Source of the DNA: Bryobacteraceae bacterium
Lineage (GTDB): Bacteria > Acidobacteriota > Terriglobia > Bryobacterales > Bryobacteraceae
NCBI GenBank assembly: GCA_026129905.1
Contig: JAHCHE010000016.1
Location: forward strand, 62,001-126,000
Direction: 5' to 3'
Length of the DNA: 64,000 nucleotides
Position 1 is the stretch's first letter, and every line of letters starts with the position of its first letter. Positions 1 through 7,830 of this stretch are shown one piece after another. A program made the translations under genes and the position numbers. Under the pieces are notes generated by a model that was not told the origin of the DNA, made no database searches, and saw nothing but the letters and a program-made list of their open reading frames with translations.

Positions 1-603
1 ATTGCGCGCAACGCCGGATTCCCGGTGATGGTTGACGCGGCCAACATGCTGCCGCCGTGGGACAACATCCGCAAACTCGGCGCGCTCGGCGTCGACCTGA
101 TCTGCCTCAGCGGCGGCAAGCACATGCGCGGACCGCAGTGCTCCGGCATCCTCGCCGGCCGCAAGGACCTGATCCGCGCCGCGTGGCTCAACTCCAGCCC
201 GCATTCCGATTCGCTCGGAAGGCCCATGAAAGTGGGACGCGAAGAGATGATCGGGGTCTGGCTGGCCGCGGAAAAATACTCCAAGCTGGACTTTGCGGCC
301 ATCGAGCGGCAGTCCGCCCAACAGGCCGACTACATCATCGCTGAACTGGGCAGAATCCCCGGGGTGAAAACCGCCCGGACGCCCTTTGACCGCACGCGCC
401 GCGTCCACCGAGTCGTCGTCACGTGGGACGAAACGGCTCGCAACCTCGCCACCGGCGATGTCATCCGTCGCCTCAAGGAAGGCGATCCGCGGGTGGTGGT
501 CCTCAAAGCCGCCGGCCAGGGTATCGAACTGACCGTGTTCATGAACGAGCCCGGCGACGAGAAGATCGCCGTCCGCCGCCTGAAGGAGGTCTTCTCCTCC
601 TGA
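1..603 (+). CDS. SelA-like PLP-dependent enzyme, C-terminal part (5' end outside window)
   Basis: The open frame enters from the left edge, so the N-terminus is missing; 200 residues remain before TGA at 601-603. Two hallmarks of fold-type I PLP enzymes are visible: VDAAN near residue 12 (the Asp that pairs with the pyridine nitrogen) and SGGKHMRGP with the Schiff-base Lys at residue 40. The wording around the lysine and the later SLGRPMKVGREEM stretch resemble the L-seryl-tRNA(Sec) selenium transferase-like / D-glucosaminate-6-phosphate ammonia lyase group rather than true SelA. The substrate cannot be read from this part; in acidobacteria such genes usually encode amino-sugar or amino-acid lyases. 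No selenocysteine machinery is visible nearby. Family confident, function open. Confidence 0.8.
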   Translation: MARNAGFPVMVDAANMLPPWDNIRKLGALGVDLICLSGGKHMRGPQCSGILAGRKDLIRAAWLNSSPHSDSLGRPMKVGREEMIGVWLAAEKYSKLDFAAIERQSAQQADYIIAELGRIPGVKTARTPFDRTRRVHRVVVTWDETARNLATGDVIRRLKEGDPRVVVLKAAGQGIELTVFMNEPGDEKIAVRRLKEVFSS

Positions 604-649
604 GGCGCCCGGCGTCCAAACCGCGCGGCACATATGTAAGGCGGGGAAG

Positions 650-1024
650 TTACTGAGGCTGTGGGGTTGCGGGGACAGGCGGCGAGGGGATGGAAGATTT
701 CTGAGACTTCACCACGGAGACGCGGAGGCCAGGGAACCGCGCCGGCTCCTCCACCGGGGCGAACGCGCCCGCCTCGACTTGTTGAAGCCGTCGTAGCCTC
801 CAGAGGCAGTCGATGATGCACGCCGCCTGGATCTCTTCCAGGGCGTTCGCGGGCCGGTACTCGGTTCGGAGTTGATTGGCGAATTCCTGGAATTCGGCCG
901 GGTCGTCGCCGGCCGCCAGGGTCGATGCGGTTAACAACCCGTGCCGCACGGCGCTAGCGCTGACCCTCTGTTTGCCTTGGGGGCTTTTGGGCCCTGTGCT
1001 CTTCTTGGCGTTTCTTCGAGGTGC
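650..1024 (-). pseudogene. Small RHG-motif accessory protein, decapitated
   Basis: The readable frame carries the hallmark of a small protein family common in Solibacter-like genomes and their mobile regions: NAKKSTGPKSPQGKQRV, then AVRHGLL, then DPAEFQEF and a helical part ending CLWRLRRLQQVEAGAF. The frame is open upstream to 1024 but meets TGA at 1025-1027 before any start codon, because the sequence there switches to the terminase scrap on the other strand. A GTG at 949 exists but would discard the conserved N-terminal motif. I infer the gene lost its first codons at a recombination junction near 1010-1025. Function of the family is unknown. Confidence 0.6.
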
Positions 1025-1593
1025 TCAAGAGCTACGATCAGCGGCGCGAGTCGTTCCAGGGGACGGAGCAGGATGTGATCTGGCTCGATGAGGAACCGCC
1101 GCTCGACCTGTACACCGAATGCCTCATGCGCACCATGACCACGGGCGGCACCGTCATGCTCGCGTTCACCCCGCTCCGAGGTCTCTCCGACGTCGTGCTG
1201 TCGTTCCAGCGCGAGGCGAGATCGAAGGGGATTCCGTCGCTCGGCGCCGGGGCGATCGACCCGGCTGCCCGGGGGCGGAGCCAGGTCGACGGCCGCCAGT
1301 TGCTCCAGATGTACACTGACTTGGGGCTGAGGGTGGCGATGGCGGATAACGCCGTCGAGGCGGGGATCTATCGCGTGTGGCAGCGGCTGAGTTCCGGTCG
1401 GCTAAAGGTATTCCAGAGCCTGGAGCAGTGGCGGAGCGAATTCCGGCTGTACCGGCGGGACGAGAAAGGCAGGGTGGTGAATTGCGACAGGCCGGACGTT
1501 AGACATGGGCATGCCTGGCGCTTGCGGCCGGGCGGCTCGCGCTCAGCGATGCCGGGCAACTCGCGCAGCGTCATTTCCTCTGCGATCAGCTAA
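1021..1593 (+). pseudogene. Phage terminase large-subunit remnant with in-frame internal deletion
   Basis: The first 65 codons match the Walker-B end of a terminase ATPase: SYDQRRESFQGTEQDVIWLDEEPP, here seen as SFQGTEQD followed by VIWLDEEPP, then a C-motif-like TGGTVMLAFTPL. After a divergent stretch, residues about 105-155 resemble the end of the nuclease half (NAVEAGIYRVWQRL, GRLKVFQSL, EFRLYRRDEKGRVV). A complete large terminase is 450-600 residues, so the Walker A part and most of the nuclease domain are gone, although one frame joins both pieces. The last 45 residues look unrelated. No portal, capsid or small terminase gene follows, so this is a relic, not a prophage. Confidence 0.65.
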
Positions 1594-1606
1594 TCTAAGC
1601 GGCGGT

Positions 1607-1852
1607 CTACTTTTGCATCAGGCTCAGTTGACGAGGGTCAGGTGGAAGAGGTGACGCAAGTTCAAGATCTTCGCGGCTTGGGTCAAAGCGGTGGATGAGG
1701 GTATTCAACCTACGCGCCGTTTCCCAGATCTCAGCCAATGACTGGCACTGAGGGCAACCACCCTTGATGCCGCCCCAGCCCTCAAGGGCTGGATTGTAGC
1801 GTCTGTGACGAGGGCAGCGGCCGGAGAAACGGATGGCGCGAAGTTTCAGCAC
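1607..1852 (-). CDS. Small cysteine-containing hypothetical protein
   Basis: An 81-residue product with CPRHRRYNPALEGWGGIKGG around residues 13-32, followed by CPQC; the two Cys/His groups (C13, H16, C33, C36) look like a small zinc knuckle. I recognise the RCPRH...GGIKGGCxxC pattern from short uncharacterised proteins in acidobacterial mobile regions, but no function is known to me. The chosen start is GTG at 1852. The frame stays open upstream to about 2020 with plausible sequence (DPLDRRPASEKPCGYNQD just before the GTG) but has no ATG there, so the true N-terminus may have been lost or may use an unusual codon. Confidence 0.5.
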   Translation of the reverse strand: MLKLRAIRFSGRCPRHRRYNPALEGWGGIKGGCPQCQSLAEIWETARRLNTLIHRFDPSREDLELASPLPPDPRQLSLMQK

Positions 1853-2020
1853 GTCCTGATTGTAGCCGCAAGGCTTCTCTGATGCTGGCCGGCGGTCCAG
1901 CGGATCGACCGTTTCCCCCGCGGCCCGCGGATGGCGGCCTGATGCGGATTTAGGGTTGCCGAAAATGCCATCGAGGCGGGCAGTTGGATGCGGTGAGCCA
2001 CGCGTCCCGGGATCGGCGAT

Positions 2021-2263
2021 TCACTCGGTCCCCGGAGTCTCCTTCTTGTTCTTCGCCCATCGGGCCAGGACCGCTTGCCGGGCAATCTCGCTACGCCTTT
2101 TGGCGGAGAGCTTCTTCGCCCGCGCCGCGCCTCCCACGAGCCCCCCCTGCCGGGCGAACTCGCTGCGCTCCTCGGCCGTCATGGAAGCCATGCGTCGCTT
2201 CCCGCCGACCTTGCCGGCCTTGCTGACCAGCTCGGCCACCGTCATAACCTTCTTCCGCGCCAT
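2021..2263 (-). CDS. Small basic hypothetical protein with AARKKLS/ARQA-type repeats
   Basis: An 80-residue, very basic protein starting MARKKVMTVAELVSKAGK. It contains MTAEERSEFARQGGLVGG and KRRSEIARQAVLARWAK, two helical stretches of the kind found in small accessory proteins of phages and plasmids, often with an 'EERSEIARKAAxARW' pattern that may bind nucleic acid. ATG at 2263 is preceded by AGGA at about five bases, a fair ribosome-binding site. It sits among phage and IS relics and is likely a surviving piece of the same mobile DNA. No function can be assigned. Confidence 0.55.
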   Translation of the reverse strand: MARKKVMTVAELVSKAGKVGGKRRMASMTAEERSEFARQGGLVGGAARAKKLSAKRRSEIARQAVLARWAKNKKETPGTE

Positions 2264-2321
2264 GTCGTTCCTAACTTAACACCACTTGCCAGGTAGGTAA
2301 AGAGGACTTTTGGGATAGTAC

Positions 2322-2498
2322 TTGCGGCCCAATCAGGTTCCGGAAACCGAGTTCCGCGGGGACGAGGATCCCAAGGCTCTCGGGAGGCTCGGCGAGGAAC
2401 TCGTCCGCAAGTACATGGACGAAGCCGCTCCGCTGGTGCAACCCGCCGCTGTCGAATTGGATGTCGCCGGGGAGATCGGCGGTGTGCAAGTCTGCGGG
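2322..2498 (+). pseudogene. Fragment resembling the N-terminal part of a phage PD-(D/E)XK (RecB/Cas4-like) nuclease
   Basis: About 59 codons read as a helix-rich lead-in (DPKALGRLGEELVRKYMDEA) followed by PLVQPAAVELDVAGEIGG and VQVCG. This resembles the region just before the catalytic motif in RecB-type phage exonucleases, where a long helix is followed by two strands and 'GxxVxGxIDLL'. The catalytic Asp and the ExK are missing because the sequence runs into the IS1634 scrap on the opposite strand. The first codon is TTG and no ribosome-binding site is seen. Assignment rests on pattern memory only and is tentative. Confidence 0.35.
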
Positions 2499-2550
2499 AA
2501 GCGGCGAGCGAGGGCGCGGCGCTCTGTGAAGCAGCGTGAGCAGGCGCGCT

Positions 2551-2976
2551 TAGTTGAGTCCGGGGACGCTGGGCAGATGCGGTGGATGGCGGCCAGCAAC
2601 AGATAGTGCGCCGTGGAAGGACCGGAACGCGGCTTCGGCCAGGAAGACTGGAGCGCTTCCCAAGCTCCAGACTGGTGGGCAGCCACAGGGCGCCGGGCAG
2701 GCCAAAGTCGATGGTGGTGGCGGACAAAGGTAGAGGAGCGGCGCGGTCCTTAACCAAAGCGGCGACCCGCTCGGCGCTGCCGAGATACGTCTGCTGAACG
2801 ATGCGGGGCTTGCCGTCGACGCGGGCGCTTTCGACGACGTAGTAGTAGAGCCGCGGCGCGACCCCATAGTTACCAGCGATCCGAATGATCTGCGACGTTT
2901 GGATCCGGCGGCCCCGATCGTTCCTGTGTAAAACTGCGCGTGGGGATTTCGGGAACATGATGGAAAGACACGCCAC
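2551..2976 (-). pseudogene. IS1634-type transposase fragment, frameshifted
   Basis: From about 2857 downward one frame reads APRLYYYVVESARVDGKPR, then IVQQTYLGS and TIDFGLPGALWL, which matches the N-terminal part of IS1634-type transposases. At about 2680 the match jumps to another frame: AAHQSGAWEALQ, then STAHYLLLAAIHRI. The match ends near 2551; the DDE catalytic part is absent. The element is therefore truncated and frameshifted and cannot be active. No terminal inverted repeats were recognised. Confidence 0.65.
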
Positions 2977-2982
2977 GAAGGC

Positions 2983-4980
2983 TCAGTGGGACTCGTGCCA
3001 GCGGATCGACCGTTCCGTCCAGTCGATCACGTGCTTCACTTCCCGGATGCCGTGCCCTTCGCGCGGATATCGCACCATAGTGGTCTCCACCCCGACGTCT
3101 TTCAGCGCGATGTAGTACTGCTCGGCCTCGGTGATCGGCACGTCGTTATCGTTCTCGCCGTGAACCAACATGGTGGGCGTGGCCGCCTGGGCCACGTATC
3201 GCAACGCGGACCGCTTCCACAGCTCGTCCATCAGGTTGCCTTGGTGCGGAAAGATGCCGAAGGTCATCTGCTCGTACTGGTTGTAGTATGTGGTGTAGTT
3301 GTAGCTCACCAGGTTGGTGATGGCAGCGGTTGGGATCGAGGATTTGAACAGGCGGGTCTGCGTGATCAGCCACGCGCTCAGTTGCCCCCCGTAGCTGACG
3401 CCCTCCACGCCAATCCGGTTCCGGTCGATCCAGAGGTTCCGCCGCATCGCCGCGCTGACGCCGTAGAGGACGTCCTGCGCTTCATTGCCGTTCTGGTCGC
3501 CGAACACCGCGTCGGCGAAGGACTGGCCATAGCCGGTCGAGCCCCGGTAGTTCACCATCAGGGTCGCCCAGCCTTTCGCCGCGTAAACCTGGCTTCGCAG
3601 GTTGAAGGCGGGTCCCTGCTGGGCGTGCGGCCCCCCATGAATAACGACGATCATCGGATGCCGGGAGTCCGCCGTCATGCCGAGCGGCCGGGTGAGGAAC
3701 GCCTCGATCTCCCACTTGTTGTCGTTGCTGACGAAGGTGAACGCCTCGGTGGGAGCGATCTCCTTGCCGGCCAGCGCTTCCCGGTTCAGTTCCGTCAACT
3801 GGCGCGGCGCGCCGTCCCCCTCTTTCAGGAAAAGCTCCGCCATGTTCGACGGCGCCGTGAATGCATAGGCGACGACCCCGCCGCGGGCGACGCTGAAGGC
3901 GCCGGCGCTCCCCGGGTCCGCGACGATGGCCTTTGCGGATCCTCCGTCCGCCGGCATCCGGTAAAGGCGGACATTTCCCCTTTCCTGCGCGGTGAAGTAG
4001 AGGGCGTCGCCCTCCGGCGACCACTCCGGCGCGCCCTGCCGGTTGTCGATGGCCCCGCTGATCTCCCTGCGATTGCCGCCGTCGGCGTCCACGAGCCAGA
4101 CGTGCGTGTCCTCCATGGTGGTCTCGAGGTTGGTAAGGCCGCGCTTACAGGCCTGGTAGGCGATCCGCTTGCCGTCGGGCGACCAGCGCGGGCGGTACTC
4201 GATGCTTTCGGTGGCCGTCAACCGGCGGAGCGCGCCATCCGCAACCCGGACGGTCAGCAGGTCGTAGTTGAAGAACTGGTCTTCGTTCGGCTCGCGATTC
4301 GATGCGAACACGATCTCGTCGCCGTTCGGAGACCAGTCGATCGAGTGCTCGTAGTGATGGCCTTCGGTAAGCTGCCGCACCGCGCCCGACGCCAGCTCGG
4401 CGATGAAGATATGGAGCCGGCGGTTATCGTTGAAGCGCGTGAGCCCCTCGTCGGCCTCGGGCTTGTAGAGGTAGCGGGTAATCACCATCGGATCGCCGCC
4501 CGCCTCCGCCGTTTCCGGGCCAGGAACCGCGTTGACGAAGGCGATCCGCTTGCCGTCCGGCGACCACGCGAACTTCCTGCCGGTTGACGGCAGCGGGTTG
4601 TTGGTCCATTCGAGATTCGAAACCCACCGCGCCCCAGCGCCCTCGGCGCCGGCGACAATCAGGCCGGAACGGCCTCCCGCCTTCCCGGAGTACGCGATCT
4701 TAGAACCGTCCGGCGACCATTCCGGACTGCCCGACGCGTCCTTGCCCTCGGCCAATCGAATCGCGCGGCCATCCGCAACGGCGAGCACCCACAACTGCGA
4801 ATATGGCTTGCCATCCGTATCGTTGTTCTGAACCGTATAGGCGATTCGGCGGCCGTCGGGCGAGAAGCTGACTTCGCCGACGGAACGCAGCCGCGTCAGG
4901 TCGGCCGGCGCGAGCCCCGCGGCCCAGGCGCCACTCGAGGCCGAAAGGACGCAGAAAAGGCATGGCAATAGCTGTCGCAT
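2983..4980 (-). CDS. Secreted S9 family peptidase (prolyl oligopeptidase / acylaminoacyl-peptidase type)
   Basis: A 665-residue protein with a signal peptide (MRQLLPCLFCVLSASSGAWA). Residues about 30-400 contain repeated 'WSPDGKRIAY' strands of a TolB/WD40-like beta-propeller, and residues about 420-660 form the alpha/beta-hydrolase domain: oxyanion HGGPH, nucleophile in GVSYGG (Ser near 529), acid in HGENDNDVP (Asp near 611) and His in REGHG (near 643). This is the full S9 layout at normal length. The enzyme would cleave short peptides in the periplasm, the propeller limiting substrate size. Closest subgroup is S9C; exact specificity is not readable. It stands alone, with the IS relic downstream and a small secreted protein upstream. 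Confidence 0.92.
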   Translation of the reverse strand: MRQLLPCLFCVLSASSGAWAAGLAPADLTRLRSVGEVSFSPDGRRIAYTVQNNDTDGKPYSQLWVLAVADGRAIRLAEGKDASGSPEWSPDGSKIAYSGKAGGRSGLIVAGAEGAGARWVSNLEWTNNPLPSTGRKFAWSPDGKRIAFVNAVPGPETAEAGGDPMVITRYLYKPEADEGLTRFNDNRRLHIFIAELASGAVRQLTEGHHYEHSIDWSPNGDEIVFASNREPNEDQFFNYDLLTVRVADGALRRLTATESIEYRPRWSPDGKRIAYQACKRGLTNLETTMEDTHVWLVDADGGNRREISGAIDNRQGAPEWSPEGDALYFTAQERGNVRLYRMPADGGSAKAIVADPGSAGAFSVARGGVVAYAFTAPSNMAELFLKEGDGAPRQLTELNREALAGKEIAPTEAFTFVSNDNKWEIEAFLTRPLGMTADSRHPMIVVIHGGPHAQQGPAFNLRSQVYAAKGWATLMVNYRGSTGYGQSFADAVFGDQNGNEAQDVLYGVSAAMRRNLWIDRNRIGVEGVSYGGQLSAWLITQTRLFKSSIPTAAITNLVSYNYTTYYNQYEQMTFGIFPHQGNLMDELWKRSALRYVAQAATPTMLVHGENDNDVPITEAEQYYIALKDVGVETTMVRYPREGHGIREVKHVIDWTERSIRWHESH

Positions 4981-5046
4981 ATCAGAATATCAGTCGTGCG
5001 AAAGCGAGACGATGATTCGTCTCGAGAGCGGGCGCCCGGCCCGATT

Positions 5047-5529
5047 TCAGCGCGTGCGCCGGGGGAGTCCTGCTTTCCCGGAGTCGCCGGCTTCCATCCG
5101 CGGTCTCAAGATATCCAGGTTCTCCCTGGCAAACTCCAGGTTGGCGGGCGAGACGATCAGGTTCGGACTGTTTCGCCCGGAAGCCTTCATCACCGCCATA
5201 CGCAGCGTTGGTACTCCCACAACATACTCTTTGGCCGTCAGCCCACGCTTCTTCAGGATCGCCATGGCGCCGGAGTCGGCTTCCACCTCCTTCGCCTGAT
5301 CGGCCAGGGGCATTCTCATCCACTTCTTGAGTTTCGCCATGCCTTGCTGATCGGAGCCGAGGTAACCGGTCATGTCGGGCAGCGCGGCGAGCAACTTGTT
5401 GGACAGCGGCATCGTGAGCTTGTACTTGAGGATTTCCTGTTTGCTGGCTTCGGAAAGCTGGCCCTGGGCGGGCAGGCACGCCAAGGCTATCGAAGCAGCG
5501 AAGATGAACGCGCCGTTTCGGACCTTCAT
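5047..5529 (-). CDS. Small secreted protein of unknown function
   Basis: A 160-residue product from ATG 5529: MKVRNGAFIFAASIALACLP followed by AQGQ, a clear signal peptide with cleavage after AQG. The mature part is helical and charged (SEASKQEILKYKLTMP, MAKLKKWMRM, ADQAKEVEADSGAMAILKKR), then IVSPANLEFARENLDIL. The frame is open another 36 codons upstream, but that part is Arg-rich with no signal sequence, so ATG 5529 is preferred. I do not recognise a named domain; no cysteines or metal-binding motifs are seen. It lies between the S9 peptidase and the multiheme cytochrome, all on the minus strand, but the spacing gives no strong operon evidence. Confidence 0.65.
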   Translation of the reverse strand: MKVRNGAFIFAASIALACLPAQGQLSEASKQEILKYKLTMPLSNKLLAALPDMTGYLGSDQQGMAKLKKWMRMPLADQAKEVEADSGAMAILKKRGLTAKEYVVGVPTLRMAVMKASGRNSPNLIVSPANLEFARENLDILRPRMEAGDSGKAGLPRRTR

Positions 5530-5581
5530 AGACGAAATTATAGGTCCGCAATCTGTCGGGCGGCCGGCCGATGCGGCCTTT

Positions 5582-7642
5582 TCACTCCTCGCGGGCGGAA
5601 ACCTGTTCGTCCTGCTCCGCCGCGACCGCCGCTTCATCCTCGTATGGGTATTCGGCTTCGTCCGCGCCTTCCGGCTTCTCCACCGGAGCGACCTTCTCGA
5701 TCTCCTTGCGAAGCATCTCTTCGGTCTCGCGGCGGGCGGCTTCGGCGTGCTCGGGGTGCTCGTGCTTATACATCACTTCCGGCATCGTTCCGGTGATCCA
5801 GGACGGATTCATGGGGTACACGTGCGGGGCAAAGACGGTCGAGTACATGTGCCAGACGAGGATGGCCAGCGTCGCCAGCCACGCCTCCCAGTAATGCACC
5901 ACCAGCGCGATATCGAGAGCGCCCTTCGGCAAGACGTTGACGATCCAGTTATCGAACCACAGCATGATGCCGGTCAGGATCATCACCGCCGTGCCCCACA
6001 CCAGCGCCCAGTATTCGGCCTTCTCCACGTAGCTAAACCGGCCGAAGCGGGGCGGCGCCGGACGCCGGCCTATATTGTAGAGAATGCGATTCCAGAACTG
6101 CCGCACGTCCCGCGGGTGCGGAATCATGTCCCGGACAAACTCGCGCCCGCGATGGGTGACCGCTACGAACACCAGGTGCCACAATACGGTGATCCCGAAG
6201 ATCACGGCCGCGATCCGATGCACTACGCCGCGCAGTTCGAACCCGCCCGGCCATCCGAAGAAGAAGCGCGCGAACCAGCTTTCGTTGAACCGCAGCGCGA
6301 AGCCCGATATCACCAACACGATGAAGCTGATCATCAGCAGCGCGTGCTGCCACACTTCACCCGTCCGCATCCGTCGGATCTGCGGCTTCGCGGTGAAGAC
6401 GTGATGGAGGTGGCGCCCCAGGTCGAACAGCCAGTGGACCACCATCAGCCCGATAATCGCCCAGATGGCGATGATGTAAAAGCGCTCGATCACGTTGGCG
6501 GCCGCTGTCCGCAAGCCTTGCCCCGTCACGTCGTGGATCGGCGTGTTCGCCAGTTCTTCCGAAATGCCCGGATGACACGAACCGCACGTGTGGCGCAGGT
6601 TGGCGGAATGGATGGTCGACGTCGGATCGGTGCTCGGCAGGATGCGGTGCACGCCGTGGCAGGAGGCGCAGTTCGCCACCGCCGGGTCGCCGGCTTTCGT
6701 TTTCAAACCGTGATAGCTGTCGATGAACGTGCGCAGCCGCCCGCTGGGGATGCCGTATTTCTCGTTCAAGGTGACCGATTCATGACAGCGCGCGCAGGTC
6801 TGCTCGGCCACCCGCGCCTTGGAGACCGGAGACCGCGGATCGCCCGGCGAAATGATGCCATGCTCGCCGTGGCAGCTTGTGCAGACGGGCGAGTCCGTTT
6901 TGCCGCGGGCGACCAGCTTTCCGTGTATGCCCTCCCAGAAATCGTGCTCCACGCCGTTGTGGCATCGCCCGCACGTCTTGGGAATGTTGAAGTGGTTGAC
7001 CGAAGACTCCGCATTGCCCGCCGACAGGATCTGGTGCGCGCTCCCTCCGGTGGAGTGGCAGTCGTTGCAGGTTGCCGCCACGAACACGCCGCCCTTGGTG
7101 GCCCTGCCGTGGACGCTGCTCTTGTAGTTATCGATCGCCTTGTCGAAAAGGATCTCGTATTTGCGGGTCAGGTCGATGTTCTCATGACATTTTCCGCACG
7201 TGTTCGGCAGGTTGGCCGGGTGCGTGTGCGAGTTCCCCACCGCCGACGGTTGGATGTCGTGGTCACCGTGACAACTGGCGCATTGCGGAATATCGGGGTT
7301 CGCGCCCGCGTCGAAGCGCCCGTGCACTTTGTACTGCTCGGCGGCCTCGACGTGGCACTGCCGGCACGCCGTGTCGGTGACCTGAAAGGCCGGATCTTTT
7401 CTCTGGTGGACCGGATCTCTCGTGGGATCCACTACTCCGCGGTCGGAGTGGCAGTCGAGACACTCCATCCCCGCGTGCGCGGACCGTGAGACTTCATCGG
7501 GAAACCTGCCTCCGTGCTTGCTCGTGGCGTGGCAGTCCGCGCAGCCGGCGCTGTCCACCTTCATCTGCTGCGCCCAGCCGCCCGTCGCCAGCAACATCAG
7601 CGCCGCCTGGGAAACGATCCAGCATCTTGTACCCATCTTCAT
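5582..7642 (-). CDS. Fused 11-heme cytochrome c / membrane cytochrome b protein
   Basis: A 686-residue protein starting at ATG 7642, preceded by GGGGAGATGGA, with a signal peptide ending GGWAQQ. The first ~400 residues contain eleven CXXCH heme c sites (CADCH, CLDCH, CRQCH, CASCH, CGKCH, CNDCH, CGRCH, CTSCH, CARCH, CASCH, CGSCH). Residues ~430-650 contain hydrophobic segments with spaced histidines (IAIWAIIGLMVVHWLFD, IVLVISGFALRF, VLWHLVFVAVTH, LAILVWHMYSTVF) typical of the cytochrome b561 / formate dehydrogenase gamma type. The tail is very acidic. Such fusions move electrons between the quinone pool and periplasmic carriers; direction and partner are not readable. The region upstream holds a clear -10 box. 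A response regulator is divergently transcribed. Confidence 0.88.
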   Translation of the reverse strand: MKMGTRCWIVSQAALMLLATGGWAQQMKVDSAGCADCHATSKHGGRFPDEVSRSAHAGMECLDCHSDRGVVDPTRDPVHQRKDPAFQVTDTACRQCHVEAAEQYKVHGRFDAGANPDIPQCASCHGDHDIQPSAVGNSHTHPANLPNTCGKCHENIDLTRKYEILFDKAIDNYKSSVHGRATKGGVFVAATCNDCHSTGGSAHQILSAGNAESSVNHFNIPKTCGRCHNGVEHDFWEGIHGKLVARGKTDSPVCTSCHGEHGIISPGDPRSPVSKARVAEQTCARCHESVTLNEKYGIPSGRLRTFIDSYHGLKTKAGDPAVANCASCHGVHRILPSTDPTSTIHSANLRHTCGSCHPGISEELANTPIHDVTGQGLRTAAANVIERFYIIAIWAIIGLMVVHWLFDLGRHLHHVFTAKPQIRRMRTGEVWQHALLMISFIVLVISGFALRFNESWFARFFFGWPGGFELRGVVHRIAAVIFGITVLWHLVFVAVTHRGREFVRDMIPHPRDVRQFWNRILYNIGRRPAPPRFGRFSYVEKAEYWALVWGTAVMILTGIMLWFDNWIVNVLPKGALDIALVVHYWEAWLATLAILVWHMYSTVFAPHVYPMNPSWITGTMPEVMYKHEHPEHAEAARRETEEMLRKEIEKVAPVEKPEGADEAEYPYEDEAAVAAEQDEQVSAREE

Positions 7643-7717
7643 TCCATCTCCCCAATTCTCGCTGCCCCGGGAGATCCCGTTACGCCCAGCGTCTCCCGGT
7701 TGCCTTGGGACACATCC

Positions 7718-7746
7718 ATTATATAGGAGTTCTGTACCTAATTGTA
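7718..7746 (-). promoter_or_regulatory. Probable promoter of the multiheme cytochrome gene
   Basis: On the minus strand a perfect TATAAT (plus-strand ATTATA, 7718-7723) lies 76 bases upstream of the ATG at 7642. The -35 region about 17 bases further up reads TACAAT/ACAATT, a weak match. The AT-rich patch stands out in this GC-rich gap between divergent genes (7643-7830). No matching promoter for the plus-strand regulator at 7831 was recognised. Confidence 0.45.
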
Positions 7747-7830
7747 CCGATTCGCTCCGCGCCCCGCTCCTGGAGAGCCACCTTGCCTTGGCCCCCGGAT
7801 TCCACATAATGGAATAACCGGGGTCGTTCC

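Noticed and set aside
2322-2606. Full 94-residue protein with the nuclease-like N-terminus
   Set aside because: Only the first ~59 codons look like a protein family; the rest is antisense to the transposase scrap and Arg-rich, so only a fragment is annotated.
2986-4587. 533-codon open frame on the plus strand
   Set aside because: It is antisense to the S9 peptidase, is rich in Arg/His/Val with no domain, and is explained by high GC in the third codon position.
5372-7489. 705-codon plus-strand frame across the multiheme cytochrome
   Set aside because: Antisense shadow of the cytochrome gene; no motif and low-complexity His/Arg content.
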